A stretch of DNA of 64,000 bases, from contig NZ_JANUGX010000005.1 of NCBI RefSeq assembly GCF_024753245.1, positions 1 through 64,000 of the forward strand, written 5' to 3'. The DNA is from Massilia norwichensis. Lineage in GTDB: Bacteria > Pseudomonadota > Gammaproteobacteria > Burkholderiales > Burkholderiaceae_D. The notes beneath the pieces were generated by a model. The model was not told where the DNA came from. It saw only the letters and a program-made list of their open reading frames with translations, and did not search any database. Of this stretch, positions 8,605 to 17,105 are shown one piece after another. The position numbers and the translations under genes were made by a program. Position 1 is the stretch's first letter. Each line of letters opens with the position of its first letter.

Positions 8605-10824
8605 ATGCGCCTCCTTCTCTGCCTCCTGGCCGCCCTGTCGGCCGTTCCCGCATCCGCGGAACGCCTGACCCTGGACCGAATCCACGCCGACCCGGCGTTG
8701 TCCGGTCCCGGCGTGCGTAACCTGCGCGTATCGCCCGACGGCGAACGCGTCACCTTCCTGCGCGGCCGCGCCGACAACCAGTTCCAGCTGGATCTGTGGG
8801 AATACAATATGAAGGACAAGACCATGCGCCGCCTGGTCGACTCCAAGAAACTGGTCCCCACCGAGAACCTGTCGCTGGAAGAAAAGGCACGCCGCGAACG
8901 CGCGCGTACCGCCAGCCTGTCGGGCATCATCAACTACAGCTGGGCGCCGAGCGGCAAGCAGATCCTGGTGCCGATCGCCGGCGACCTCTACCTGGTCGAC
9001 GCCGGCAACCCGGACAACGCGCGCAAGGTCGCCTCGGGCAACGTCGGCGATCCGAAGATCTCGCCAAAGGGCCGCTACGTCTCCTTCGTGCGCGACCAGA
9101 ACCTGTTCGTGATCGACCTGTCGACCGGCAAGGAGCGCCAGCTGACCACCGATGGCAAGGGCACCGTGCACAACGGCGAGGCCGAATTCGTCGCGCAGGA
9201 AGAGATGGACCAGCACACCGGCTACTACTGGGCGCCGGACGATTCCGCGATCGCTTATCGCCGCTACGACGAGGCCCCGGTGCCGGTCGCGCGCCGCTTC
9301 GAGATCTTTGCCGACCGTACCGAAGTCATCGACCAGCACTACCCGGCCGCCGGCGACCCGAACGTCCTGATCGACCTGATGATCGTCGACCCGGCCACAG
9401 GCAGCCAGAAGAAAGTCGACCTCGGTCCCGAGAAGGATATCTACCTGGTGCGCGCCGACTGGAGCGCCGACGCCAAGACCCTGGTCTTCCAGCGCCAGAC
9501 GCGCGACCAGAAGCGCCTGGACCTGGTGGCGGTCGACGCCGCCAGCCTGGCCCAGCGTCCGCTGCTGACCGAGACCTCGAAGACCTGGGTCGCGATCAAC
9601 GACGACCTGCACTTCCTCAAGAAGCGCAAGGCCTTCATCTGGGCCTCGGAGCGCAGCGGCCGCAACCACCTGTACATGTTCGACCTGAACGGCAAGCTGA
9701 TGTACCCGATCACCAGGGGTGAATGGGGCGTGGACAATATCCTGGCGATCGATGAAGACGCCGGCAAGGTCTACATCTCGTCGAACAAGGATGCGGTGAT
9801 CGACAGGCAGACCTACGCGCTGAACCTGGACGGCAGCAATGCCGACAAGCCGGTGCGCATCACCAAGCAGGACGGCATCCACAGCGACACCTTCTCGCGC
9901 AACGGCAAGATTTTCGTCGACACCTTCTCCGATCCGAACACCCCGCCGCAAGTGTCGATCCGCAAGGCCGACGGTTCGCTGGTCGAGTGGATCGAGAAGA
10001 ACGAGCTGAACGCCAACCACCCGTACGCCAAGTACCTGCCGGATCACCTGCCGACCGAGTTCGGCTCGATCAAGGCCAAGGATGGCCAGACGCTGTACTA
10101 CTCGATGATCAAGCCGAGCGGCTTCAATCCGGCCAAGCGCTATCCGGTGTTCCTGTTCGTCTACGGCGGCCCGCACTCGCAGCAGGTCACCCGCGGCTGG
10201 GGCAACATGTTCAAGCAGTACATGGCGCAACAGGGCTTCGTGGTGTTCACGCTGGATAACCGCGGTTCCTCGCGCCGCGAGCGCCAGTTCACCGACGTCA
10301 TCTACGGCGAACTCGGCAAGCACGAAGTCGAAGACCAGCTGACCGGCGTCGACTGGCTGGCCACGCAGAGCTTCGTCGATCCGAAGCGCGTCGGCGTGTT
10401 CGGCTGGAGCTATGGCGGCTTCATGACCCTGCGCCTGCTGGAAGCCGGCTCGGACAAGATCGCGATGGGCGTGTCGGTGGCTCCGGTGACCGACTGGGCG
10501 CTGTACGACACCCACTACACCGAGCAGTTCGTCGGCGCGACGCCGAAGAGCAATCCGGAAGCCTACAAGCAGAGCGGCGTGTTCGCGCATCTGGACGGTT
10601 TGAAGTCGCCGCTGCTGCTGGTGCACGGCATGGCCGACGACAACGTGCTGTTCACCAACAGCACGCGCCTGATCGACGCCCTGGTCAACCGCAACGTGCA
10701 GTTCGAACTGATGACCTACCCGGGCGCCAAGCACGGCATCTCCTCGCGCACCGGCCAGCGCCACGTGTACGGGATGATCGAGGCCTTCTTCAAGAAGAAC
10801 CTGGGCGGGACCGACGCCAAGTAA
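8605..10824 (+). CDS. Periplasmic S9-family peptidase (dipeptidyl-peptidase IV type)
   Basis: A 739-residue exported serine peptidase: signal peptide at residues 1-18, an N-terminal beta-propeller to about residue 480, then the alpha/beta-hydrolase domain. The triad is visible: Ser602 in GWSYGG, Asp679 in HGMADDNV and His710 in KHGI. The glutamate pair that anchors the substrate amino terminus in DPP-IV is present as EAEFVAQEEMDQ near residue 193. This predicts removal of X-Pro or similar dipeptides. Convergent with a csbD gene across a strong bidirectional terminator. Confidence 0.93.
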   Translation: MRLLLCLLAALSAVPASAERLTLDRIHADPALSGPGVRNLRVSPDGERVTFLRGRADNQFQLDLWEYNMKDKTMRRLVDSKKLVPTENLSLEEKARRERARTASLSGIINYSWAPSGKQILVPIAGDLYLVDAGNPDNARKVASGNVGDPKISPKGRYVSFVRDQNLFVIDLSTGKERQLTTDGKGTVHNGEAEFVAQEEMDQHTGYYWAPDDSAIAYRRYDEAPVPVARRFEIFADRTEVIDQHYPAAGDPNVLIDLMIVDPATGSQKKVDLGPEKDIYLVRADWSADAKTLVFQRQTRDQKRLDLVAVDAASLAQRPLLTETSKTWVAINDDLHFLKKRKAFIWASERSGRNHLYMFDLNGKLMYPITRGEWGVDNILAIDEDAGKVYISSNKDAVIDRQTYALNLDGSNADKPVRITKQDGIHSDTFSRNGKIFVDTFSDPNTPPQVSIRKADGSLVEWIEKNELNANHPYAKYLPDHLPTEFGSIKAKDGQTLYYSMIKPSGFNPAKRYPVFLFVYGGPHSQQVTRGWGNMFKQYMAQQGFVVFTLDNRGSSRRERQFTDVIYGELGKHEVEDQLTGVDWLATQSFVDPKRVGVFGWSYGGFMTLRLLEAGSDKIAMGVSVAPVTDWALYDTHYTEQFVGATPKSNPEAYKQSGVFAHLDGLKSPLLLVHGMADDNVLFTNSTRLIDALVNRNVQFELMTYPGAKHGISSRTGQRHVYGMIEAFFKKNLGGTDAK

Positions 10825-10827
10825 TTC

Positions 10828-10957
10828 GTAGGGTGGGCACGCTTGCCTGCCTTTTGTAGGGTGGGCTCTCCGAGCCCACGATAAAAAATAGCCGCTCACG
10901 ATGAGCGGCTATTTTTTTGTGGCGACGATGCACGTGGGCTCGGAGAGCCCACCCTAC
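10828..10957. repeat. Inverted pair of GTAGGGTGGGC REP elements around a terminator
   Basis: Two 25-bp arms, 10856-10880 and 10933-10957, are perfect inverted copies. Each arm is itself a palindrome (GTGGGCTC-TCC-GAGCCCAC). A partial third copy (GTAGGGTGGGCACGC) lies at 10828-10842. They flank the terminator hairpin, giving a nested structure between two converging genes. The core recurs near 3.65 kb. Confidence 0.8.
10883..10918. terminator. Bidirectional Rho-independent terminator
   Basis: A near-perfect hairpin: AAAAAATAGCCGCTCA, loop CGA, TGAGCGGCTATTTTTT. With A-tract and T-tract on either side it can end transcription of both the S9 peptidase gene and the converging csbD gene. Confidence 0.92.
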
Positions 10958-10960
10958 CTG

Positions 10961-11140
10961 TTACTTGGTTGCGTCGTGAATCGTTTTCTGCGCATCGCCC
11001 AGCTTCTCCTGGGTCTTGCCTTCGACCTGGTTCTTCAGGCCTTTCACTTGCTGCTCCTCGCTGCCGACCAGTTTGCCTGCTTCTTCCTGGATCTTGCCGC
11101 CGATGTCTTTCAGTTTGCCTTCGACTTGGTTCGAGTTCAT
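10961..11140 (-). CDS. CsbD-family stress protein (copy 1)
   Basis: A 59-residue hydrophilic helical protein beginning MNSNQVEGKLKDIGGKIQEE and repeating the motif once more as QVKGLKNQVEGKTQEKLGD. That is the CsbD signature, general-stress proteins of unknown mechanism. The ATG at 11138-11140 follows GGAGAGC at a short distance. The second copy lies at 13847-14026, so the pair brackets three unrelated genes. The gene ends at a bidirectional terminator. Confidence 0.9.
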   Translation of the reverse strand: MNSNQVEGKLKDIGGKIQEEAGKLVGSEEQQVKGLKNQVEGKTQEKLGDAQKTIHDATK

Positions 11141-11262
11141 GGTGCTCTCCTTTCGTTGACTGTGGACTCAATGATAAGAAAGATTGATCGACGGCTCCGT
11201 TAGCGCACGCACATAGCTCTGCCGCGCGACTTGCGGCTCGCGTCGCTGTTAATCTTTTTTTC

Positions 11263-12348
11263 ATGAGCGATCCGACCTCCCCTCCCAAACAACGCCACTT
11301 GATGCGCCGCTTCGCGCTGGTCGACGGCATGGCCGTGCTGTTCCTGGCGCTGGCGGCCGGCATCTATTACGCGGCCGACGCCCTGCTGCTGGTGTTCGGC
11401 TGCATCCTGTTCGCCATCCTGCTGTACGAGCTGAGCGCGAGGCTCGGCCGGCGCCTGCACATCAACCGCAAGCTGGCCCTGGCCATCGTGGTGGGTCTGT
11501 TGCTGCTGGTCATCGGCCTGGGCGGCTGGGCGATGGCGCCGCAAATCAGCGAGCAGTCGAACCAGCTGGCCCAGCAGCTGCCCGCCTCGGCCCAGCGCCT
11601 GCAGCAGATGGTCGAGCAACATCCGCTGCTCCAGCGCCTTGCCAAAGACCTGCCGCAGCCCAAGGAACTCATGCAATACCTGGGCAAGATGGTGCCGAAC
11701 GCCGGGCTGTTCTTCGGCGGCGTGCTGGGCGCCATCGGCAATGTCGCCATCATCCTGTTCGTCGGCATCTATTTCGCGATCTCGCCGCAGCGCTACAAGG
11801 ATGGCTTCATCCGCCTGGTGCCGCCGTCCAAGCGCGCACGCGCCGGCCAGGTGCTGGACGAGATCGGCGCCACCCTGGCGCGCTGGCTGCTGGGCACTTC
11901 CTGCTCGATGCTGATCGCCGGCATCGCGACAGCGATCGGCCTGACCCTGCTGGGCGTGCCGCTCGGGCTCATCCTCGGCATCATCGCCGGCCTGCTCGAC
12001 TTCATCCCCTACCTCGGCCCCATCATGGCGGGCGTGCCGGCGGTGTTGATCGCGCTGTCGGTCGATCCACAGCTGGCCCTGTACACGGTGGCGCTGTTTG
12101 CCGGCATCCAGCTGGTGCAAGGCTATATCGTGCAGCCGCTGATCGATTCCTGGGCGGTCGAGATCGCACCGGCCCTGATCATCGTGATGCAACTGATCTT
12201 CGGCACCATCTTCGGCTTTGCCGGGATCGCGCTGGCGACGCCGATGACGGCCACGCTGATGGTGGCGATCAAGATGCTGTACGTGGAAGACATCCTCGGC
12301 GACCATGCCGATGACAAAGACAAGGACGAGGAAAAGAAGGACAGCTAG
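11263..12348 (+). CDS. AI-2E/PerM-family transporter (copy 1)
   Basis: A 361-residue polytopic inner-membrane protein of the AI-2E transporter (PerM/TqsA) family. Hydrophobic segments run from residue about 25 to 325. The family's characteristic C-terminal re-entrant stretch GIIAGLLDFIPYLGPIMAGVPAV is near residue 245, and an acidic and lysine-rich tail ends the protein. Members export autoinducer-2 or exchange Na+/H+; the substrate is not predictable. Its end overlaps the end of the converging MpaB-like gene by 4 bp. A second family member is encoded at 45.3 kb. Confidence 0.9.
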   Translation: MSDPTSPPKQRHLMRRFALVDGMAVLFLALAAGIYYAADALLLVFGCILFAILLYELSARLGRRLHINRKLALAIVVGLLLLVIGLGGWAMAPQISEQSNQLAQQLPASAQRLQQMVEQHPLLQRLAKDLPQPKELMQYLGKMVPNAGLFFGGVLGAIGNVAIILFVGIYFAISPQRYKDGFIRLVPPSKRARAGQVLDEIGATLARWLLGTSCSMLIAGIATAIGLTLLGVPLGLILGIIAGLLDFIPYLGPIMAGVPAVLIALSVDPQLALYTVALFAGIQLVQGYIVQPLIDSWAVEIAPALIIVMQLIFGTIFGFAGIALATPMTATLMVAIKMLYVEDILGDHADDKDKDEEKKDS

Positions 12349-13214
12349 CCCGGCCTGCGTTTGCCGCCGGCGCCAGCCAGCCGCCGCGCCGCCTGCGCCG
12401 GCGGCATATCGCCCAGCGGCAGCAGCCCGGCCGTGCGCGCAAGCATGCGCACCAGCGTCGCTTCGCCCGTGCGCAGGCCACGCCCGCGCAATTGCGGCAG
12501 CGAGCGCACCGGCTCCGGCGCGATCTCCACCGCGGCGCGCACTAGCAGCCGCTGCAGCCAGCGCAGGGGTGCCGGCAGGATCGCGGCGTGCTCCATGATG
12601 CGCATGAAGTCGGCGAGGATGTTCGAGCCTTCCAGGCCCGGCGCGGTCGTCTCGAGCAGCGCCTGCCACTCCTTCCACGAAGCCGGCGCATCCACCGCAC
12701 CGTACAGCCGCGCCGCCGCCTGGCCTTCGGCGAAGGCGGCATCCTTTTCCTGCGCCGACAAAGCGTGCACGTAGCGGTGATAGGCTTCGGTAAAACCGAA
12801 GGCTGCGGTCGCATGCACCCAGTCGAGCAGGCGCGGATCGTCGGCGCGGTAGGCCGTGCCGTCCGGCGTGGTGCCGGCCACGCGGCCGTGCATTCTGGTG
12901 ACGTGGGCGATCATCTTTTCCGCCGCCGGGCGCGGGCCGTAGACGGTCATCATCGCCGCGAAACCGGTGCGGCGCAGACGGGTGACGGGATCGCGCTGGA
13001 AGCTGCTGTGGTCCCACACGCCCGAGCGCACCGAGGGTTCGGCCAGCTCGAGCAGCACCGCGGTCACGCCGCCGACGAACAGCGCGACCGGGTTGGCGAA
13101 CACGCGCCAGGAGACACCGCCGGCAGGCGCCAGCGCCGGCTCGCCGGGCGGCTGGCTGAAATCGAAGTCCATGCCCGCGGGCGGTCGCATCAGGTTCTGC
13201 AGCGTGTCCAGCAT
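12345..13214 (-). CDS. MpaB-like oxygenase (DUF2236)
   Basis: A 289-residue protein matching the ER-bound oxygenase MpaB/DUF2236 family, which also includes latex-clearing protein Lcp. Visible family features are NPVALFVGGVTAVLLELAEPSVRSGVWDHS near residue 45, RTGFAAMMTVYG near 83 and the His-rich helix DWVHATAAFGFTEAYHRYV near 130. Lcp binds heme b, but which reaction this relative performs is unknown. A DUF2939 gene lies 20 nt upstream on the same strand and is likely co-transcribed. Confidence 0.85.
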   Translation of the reverse strand: MLDTLQNLMRPPAGMDFDFSQPPGEPALAPAGGVSWRVFANPVALFVGGVTAVLLELAEPSVRSGVWDHSSFQRDPVTRLRRTGFAAMMTVYGPRPAAEKMIAHVTRMHGRVAGTTPDGTAYRADDPRLLDWVHATAAFGFTEAYHRYVHALSAQEKDAAFAEGQAAARLYGAVDAPASWKEWQALLETTAPGLEGSNILADFMRIMEHAAILPAPLRWLQRLLVRAAVEIAPEPVRSLPQLRGRGLRTGEATLVRMLARTAGLLPLGDMPPAQAARRLAGAGGKRRPG

Positions 13215-13234
13215 CGCGATCGTCCCGGCAAACC

Positions 13235-13777
13235 TCAGTCGGACAGGCGGATGTCGGTCAGCTTCCAGTCGGCAAAGCCGTGGCGCTGCATGACGAGCGC
13301 CATCCTGTCGCTGCCGTCGCCGCCGTCCCGCTGAACGTGGAAGAGCACGGTGTCGGCGCCCTGGCGCTCGGTGCGCCAGACGGGCTGTTTGCGCTCGCCC
13401 GGCTCGCTCTGCGGCTGGTCCTCGCGCTGCCCGCCACGCTCGATGTTGAAGCGTCCTTCGCGCATCGCAAACATGATCGTCTCGGGCCGCACGGCCGCAT
13501 CGATGACCGTGCCGATCACGGCATTCGCCAGCAGGCCGCCGAAGCCGCCTGCGCTACGCCCGCCGGCGCCGTCGATACGCTCGGCGAACTGTGCTTTCAG
13601 GCTGTCGCGCACCCGCGGAAAGTCGACGTGCTCGTTGAAACGCGCGGCGTCGGCGTTCAGCGCGGCTTCGCGCAGCGCGCGCACCGCCAGGTAGGGCGAC
13701 CAGTACCAGTAAGCGGCGATGCCTGCGGCAATCGCGATGGCTGCAGCCGCCAGCAGCCTTTGTTGTAATCGATTCAT
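13235..13777 (-). CDS. DUF2939-type membrane-anchored protein
   Basis: A 180-residue protein with one N-terminal membrane anchor (residues 8-27) and a periplasmic domain. YLAVRALREAALNADAARFNEHVDFPRVRDSLKAQ (in pieces, residues 29-62) is the usual start of DUF2939 proteins. Function is unknown; the family fold is a small alpha/beta sensor-like domain. It sits just upstream of the MpaB-like gene and downstream of the csbD terminator, suggesting a two-gene unit. Confidence 0.8.
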   Translation of the reverse strand: MNRLQQRLLAAAAIAIAAGIAAYWYWSPYLAVRALREAALNADAARFNEHVDFPRVRDSLKAQFAERIDGAGGRSAGGFGGLLANAVIGTVIDAAVRPETIMFAMREGRFNIERGGQREDQPQSEPGERKQPVWRTERQGADTVLFHVQRDGGDGSDRMALVMQRHGFADWKLTDIRLSD

Positions 13778-13794
13778 GGGTGCATCTTAAAAGA

Positions 13795-13819
13795 AAACAG
13801 CCGCACAAGGCGGCTGTTT
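13795..13819 (-). terminator. Rho-independent terminator after csbD copy 2
   Basis: AAACAGCCG and CGGCTGTTT form a 9-bp stem with a 7-nt loop. On the minus strand a TTTTCTTTT tract follows, so it ends the csbD transcript just before the DUF2939 gene. Confidence 0.8.
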
Positions 13820-13846
13820 GGGAGGTACACGCTTAGGCAATGCAGA

Positions 13847-14026
13847 TCAGCGGTTACCCTTGCCGACGATATCTTTCGCGTCGCCGACTTTCTCCTGCAC
13901 TTTGCCTTCGACCTGTTTGTTCAGGCCTTTGGCTTGTTGCTCGCTGCTGCCAACGGCTTTGCCGACACCTTCTTGAATCTTGCCGCCAACGTCCTTGGCC
14001 TTGCCTTTGATCTGGTCCTCGTTCAT
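13847..14026 (-). CDS. CsbD-family stress protein (copy 2)
   Basis: A 59-residue CsbD protein starting MNEDQIKGKAKDVGGKIQEG, with the second half QAKGLNKQVEGKVQEKVGD. It has the same length and register as copy 1. The ATG at 14024-14026 follows a strong AGGAGGTGT. It ends at its own terminator. CsbD genes are usually under general-stress or stationary-phase control; no promoter is clear here. Confidence 0.9.
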   Translation of the reverse strand: MNEDQIKGKAKDVGGKIQEGVGKAVGSSEQQAKGLNKQVEGKVQEKVGDAKDIVGKGNR

Positions 14027-14215
14027 ATGGACACCTCCTTTCGGTTAGTTAACGAATCCTCGGCCCGCTGCGCATCCCATTCGGTGGACCGCCGAGATTG
14101 GTGGCGGTGTCGAGGTCCCGTCGATACCGTTCGGCTGTCGAGCGGTACGGGTCCATCTTGGGCCGATTGCCGGCCTGACTCTGTTCGCCGGTTAACGTAG
14201 TGGAATCATTTTCTT

Positions 14216-14893
14216 TCAGCGCGGTTTGCGCCAGACGCTGGCCAACCAGGGCTGCTGCTCGCGCGGCAAGCCCGCCGGGCGATAGTAATGGTGCAGCGGC
14301 ATGAAGCCGGCGCCGGTCACGAAGGCTTCCCAGGCCGGATAGTCGTGGAAGCTGCCCCAGCGCGGGCCGTTCCAGCCCTCTTCGTTATGGCCGCGCGGAT
14401 TCGAGCTGAACAGCACGCCGCCGGGCTTCAGGGCGGCATACAGCTCGCCCAGCACCTTGGGCAGCAGGCTGCGCGGCACGTGGAACAGCGAGGCGTTGGC
14501 ATAGATGCCGTCGAACATTTCGTCCGGCAAGTCGAGGTCGAGGAAGTTCTGCAGCCAGACTTCGCAGCCGCTGTAGCTGGCCGCCATCTCGACGAATTTC
14601 TCGCTGCCGTCCAGGCCGATGGCGCGGTGGCCCAGCTTGCGGAAGGTCTTCAGGTCGCGGCCCGGCCCGCAGCCGAGGTCGAGGATGGTGAATGGCGCTT
14701 CAGCCTCGATCGCGTCCAGCAGGGCGGCGATGTTCTGGCTGACGTCGTGATCGATGGTGCCGGCAAAGAAGCGCGGCGCGTTGAGGTCGTAATGATGAAG
14801 GGTACGCGCGGCGATGTCCCTGAAGTCGTCGTACTGTGCCATGTAGGGATGCGGACGCAGCGTCCGGTTAATGTCGAGATATTGCTGCTTCAT
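14216..14893 (-). CDS. Class I SAM-dependent methyltransferase
   Basis: A 225-residue Rossmann-fold methyltransferase. The SAM-binding motif I FTILDLGCGPGRDLKTF spans about residues 68-84, followed by the acidic end of strand 2 (AIGLDGSEKFVEMA) and motif III (LKPGGVLFSSNPRG). No signal peptide or extra domain is seen, and the substrate is unknown. It stands alone between a csbD gene and the peptidase pair. Confidence 0.88.
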   Translation of the reverse strand: MKQQYLDINRTLRPHPYMAQYDDFRDIAARTLHHYDLNAPRFFAGTIDHDVSQNIAALLDAIEAEAPFTILDLGCGPGRDLKTFRKLGHRAIGLDGSEKFVEMAASYSGCEVWLQNFLDLDLPDEMFDGIYANASLFHVPRSLLPKVLGELYAALKPGGVLFSSNPRGHNEEGWNGPRWGSFHDYPAWEAFVTGAGFMPLHHYYRPAGLPREQQPWLASVWRKPR

Positions 14894-14976
14894 GGATCAC
14901 CTGCAGTATGGATGCCAGGCCATTGATTCTAGGCCTGGCATCCAGTTCGCCGGTGTCCGTTACCTTTTAAAAACGA

Positions 14977-17058
14977 TTACCAGACGCGAACGCGCTCTTC
15001 CGGCGCCAGGTAAAGCTTCTGGCCCGGCTGCACGTCGAAGGCCTTGTACCAGGCATCCAGGTTGCGCACGGTGGCGGCGCGGTACTGCGCCGGCGCGTGG
15101 CCGTCGGTCAGGATGCCGCGGCGCTCGGCGGCTTCGCGCGCCTTGTTGCGCCAGCTGTGCGCGTAGCCGAGGAAGAACTGGCGATCGCCCTCCTCCCCTG
15201 CCTTGGCGCCCGCTGCCGCCTTGTAGGCATCGAAGGCCGCGGCCAGGCCGGCCAGGTCGGCCAGGTTTTCCGACAGCGTCAACTGGCCGTTGACGGCGAG
15301 ATCGCTGAACGGCTTGTAGCCGTTGTACTGTTCCACCAGCTTGCTCGATGCGTTCTTGAAATGCTCCGCATCCTGCTTGGTCCACCAGTCGCGCAGGCGG
15401 CCCTGGGCGTCGAATTGCGCGCCCTGGTCGTCGAAGCTGTGGCTGATCTCGTGGCCGATGATGGCGCCGATCGCCCCATAGTTGGTGGCGTCCGATGCCT
15501 TCGGATCGAAGAACGGCGGCTGCAGGATCGCGGCCGGGAAGTTCAGCGCGTTCTGCAGCGGCAGGTTGACGGCGTTGACCAGTTGCGGCGGCATCGACCA
15601 TTCGGTGCGGTCCGGCTTGCGGTGCAGCTTGGCGATCTCCTGCGCGGTGTGGAATTCGTCGGCGCGCACGGCGTTGCCGAAGGCGTCGTCGAGCACGACC
15701 TTCAGGCCTTCGTAGGACTTCCACTTGTCCGGGTAGCCCACGCCCACGTAAAGGGTCTTCAGCTTTTCCTTGGCCTGGGCGCGGGTGGCCGGGGCCATCC
15801 AGTCCAGCTTGTCGACGCGCTTGCCGAAGGCATCGACGATGTTGGCGACCATCTGCTGCAGGCGCGCCTTGTTCTCGGCCGGGAAGTACCTGGCCACGTA
15901 GATCTTGCCGACCGCCTCGTCCATCGCTTCGTTGGTCGCGCCCAGCGCGCGCTTCCAGCGGACCGACTGCTGCGGCGTGCCGCTCAGCGACTTGCCGTAG
16001 AAATCGAAGCGCTGGTCGGCGAAGGCCTTCGGCAGCACATTGGCCATCTGGTTGATGCGGTGGAAGGCCAGGTAATCCTTCCAGGTCTGCAGGTCGGTCT
16101 TGTCGACCAGCGCCGCTTCGCCGATCACCGCCGACGGATGCCAGACGATGAACTTCTGCTGGTCGCCCAGCCTGGCGGCCTTGAAGAAGGCGTTCCAGTC
16201 CATGCCCGGGGCCTTGGACGCAAAGTCCTTCACGGTCCAGGTATTGTCGGCCTTCAGCACGTCGGCCGAATCGGCGCGGCTGGCGTGGGTGTTGGCGATG
16301 TCGACTTCGAGCGCGAACACCTTCGCCGCCTTGGCCTGGGCATCGGCGTCGCTGTAGCCGGCCAGCTTGAACATCGTCGCGATGTGCTGCTGGTACCTGG
16401 TGCGCAGGCCGGCCATGCGCTCGCTGTTGTCCAGGTAGTAGGCGCGGTCCGGCATGCCCAGGCCGCCCTGCAGCAGGTAGGGCATGTTGCGGGTGGTGTC
16501 GTGCAGGCCTTGCGCGACCCACAGGCCGAACACGTTCTCGGTGAAGAAGTCGGTGTTGTTCAGCGGGTCGACGTCGGCGCGGACCGATTCGCCCAGCGCG
16601 CGCGTCAGGCCGGCCTTGTCCTTGATGGCGGCGATCTTCGCCAGCATCGGCTTCAGGGACGCGACGCCCTTGCCTTCGATCGCGGCTTCGTTCATGTAGG
16701 TGCGGTAGTAGTCCGACACCTTGCGTGCCTCGCCGGACAGCTTCTTGTCGTTGGCGAGGTCTTCGATCATCTTGACGATGCGCTGGTTGGTCTCTTCCGC
16801 CAGCGCGCCCATCGCGCCCCAGGAGCTGCGGTCGGCCGGGATCTCGGTTTTCGCGAGCCAGTCGCCGTTGGCGTAGGCGAAGAAGTCGTCGCCCGGACGC
16901 AGGGTGGCGCTGGCCGCAGTTTGATTTCCCTGGGTCTCGGCCTTTGCCGCGTTCGCCTGCTGCGCCTGGCCTGGCATCGAGACGATGGCAGCGCCGCACA
17001 GGGCCAGTGCGATCGCGGTCTTGACGGCGCTGTTCATCTTGGTACGGCTGGTCTTCAT
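14977..17058 (-). CDS. M13-family zinc metallopeptidase (neprilysin-like, secreted)
   Basis: A 693-residue exported PepO-type peptidase. The signal peptide begins MKTSRTKMNSAVK and ends near PGQAQQ. The zinc site HEISH lies at 536-540 with the third ligand Glu597 in ENLADLAG, the same spacing as in neprilysin. PAAILQPPFF precedes the site, as usual. Such enzymes cleave oligopeptides. The ATG at 17056-17058 is chosen because GGAAGGGAAG precedes it and the signal peptide then has a normal length; the frame is open 17 codons further. It starts 47 nt downstream of the M1 peptidase gene, so the two probably form an operon for periplasmic peptide degradation. Confidence 0.93.
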   Translation of the reverse strand: MKTSRTKMNSAVKTAIALALCGAAIVSMPGQAQQANAAKAETQGNQTAASATLRPGDDFFAYANGDWLAKTEIPADRSSWGAMGALAEETNQRIVKMIEDLANDKKLSGEARKVSDYYRTYMNEAAIEGKGVASLKPMLAKIAAIKDKAGLTRALGESVRADVDPLNNTDFFTENVFGLWVAQGLHDTTRNMPYLLQGGLGMPDRAYYLDNSERMAGLRTRYQQHIATMFKLAGYSDADAQAKAAKVFALEVDIANTHASRADSADVLKADNTWTVKDFASKAPGMDWNAFFKAARLGDQQKFIVWHPSAVIGEAALVDKTDLQTWKDYLAFHRINQMANVLPKAFADQRFDFYGKSLSGTPQQSVRWKRALGATNEAMDEAVGKIYVARYFPAENKARLQQMVANIVDAFGKRVDKLDWMAPATRAQAKEKLKTLYVGVGYPDKWKSYEGLKVVLDDAFGNAVRADEFHTAQEIAKLHRKPDRTEWSMPPQLVNAVNLPLQNALNFPAAILQPPFFDPKASDATNYGAIGAIIGHEISHSFDDQGAQFDAQGRLRDWWTKQDAEHFKNASSKLVEQYNGYKPFSDLAVNGQLTLSENLADLAGLAAAFDAYKAAAGAKAGEEGDRQFFLGYAHSWRNKAREAAERRGILTDGHAPAQYRAATVRNLDAWYKAFDVQPGQKLYLAPEERVRVW

Positions 17059-17105
17059 GAACTTCCCTTCCTGTTGATTGATCGTCTTATTGTAGTACCT
17101 GACAC

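Noticed and set aside
8587..10899. A 770-codon antisense open frame opposite the S9 peptidase
   Set aside because: Composition is His/Asp/Val/Gln-rich shadow; the sense frame has a signal peptide and full catalytic triad.
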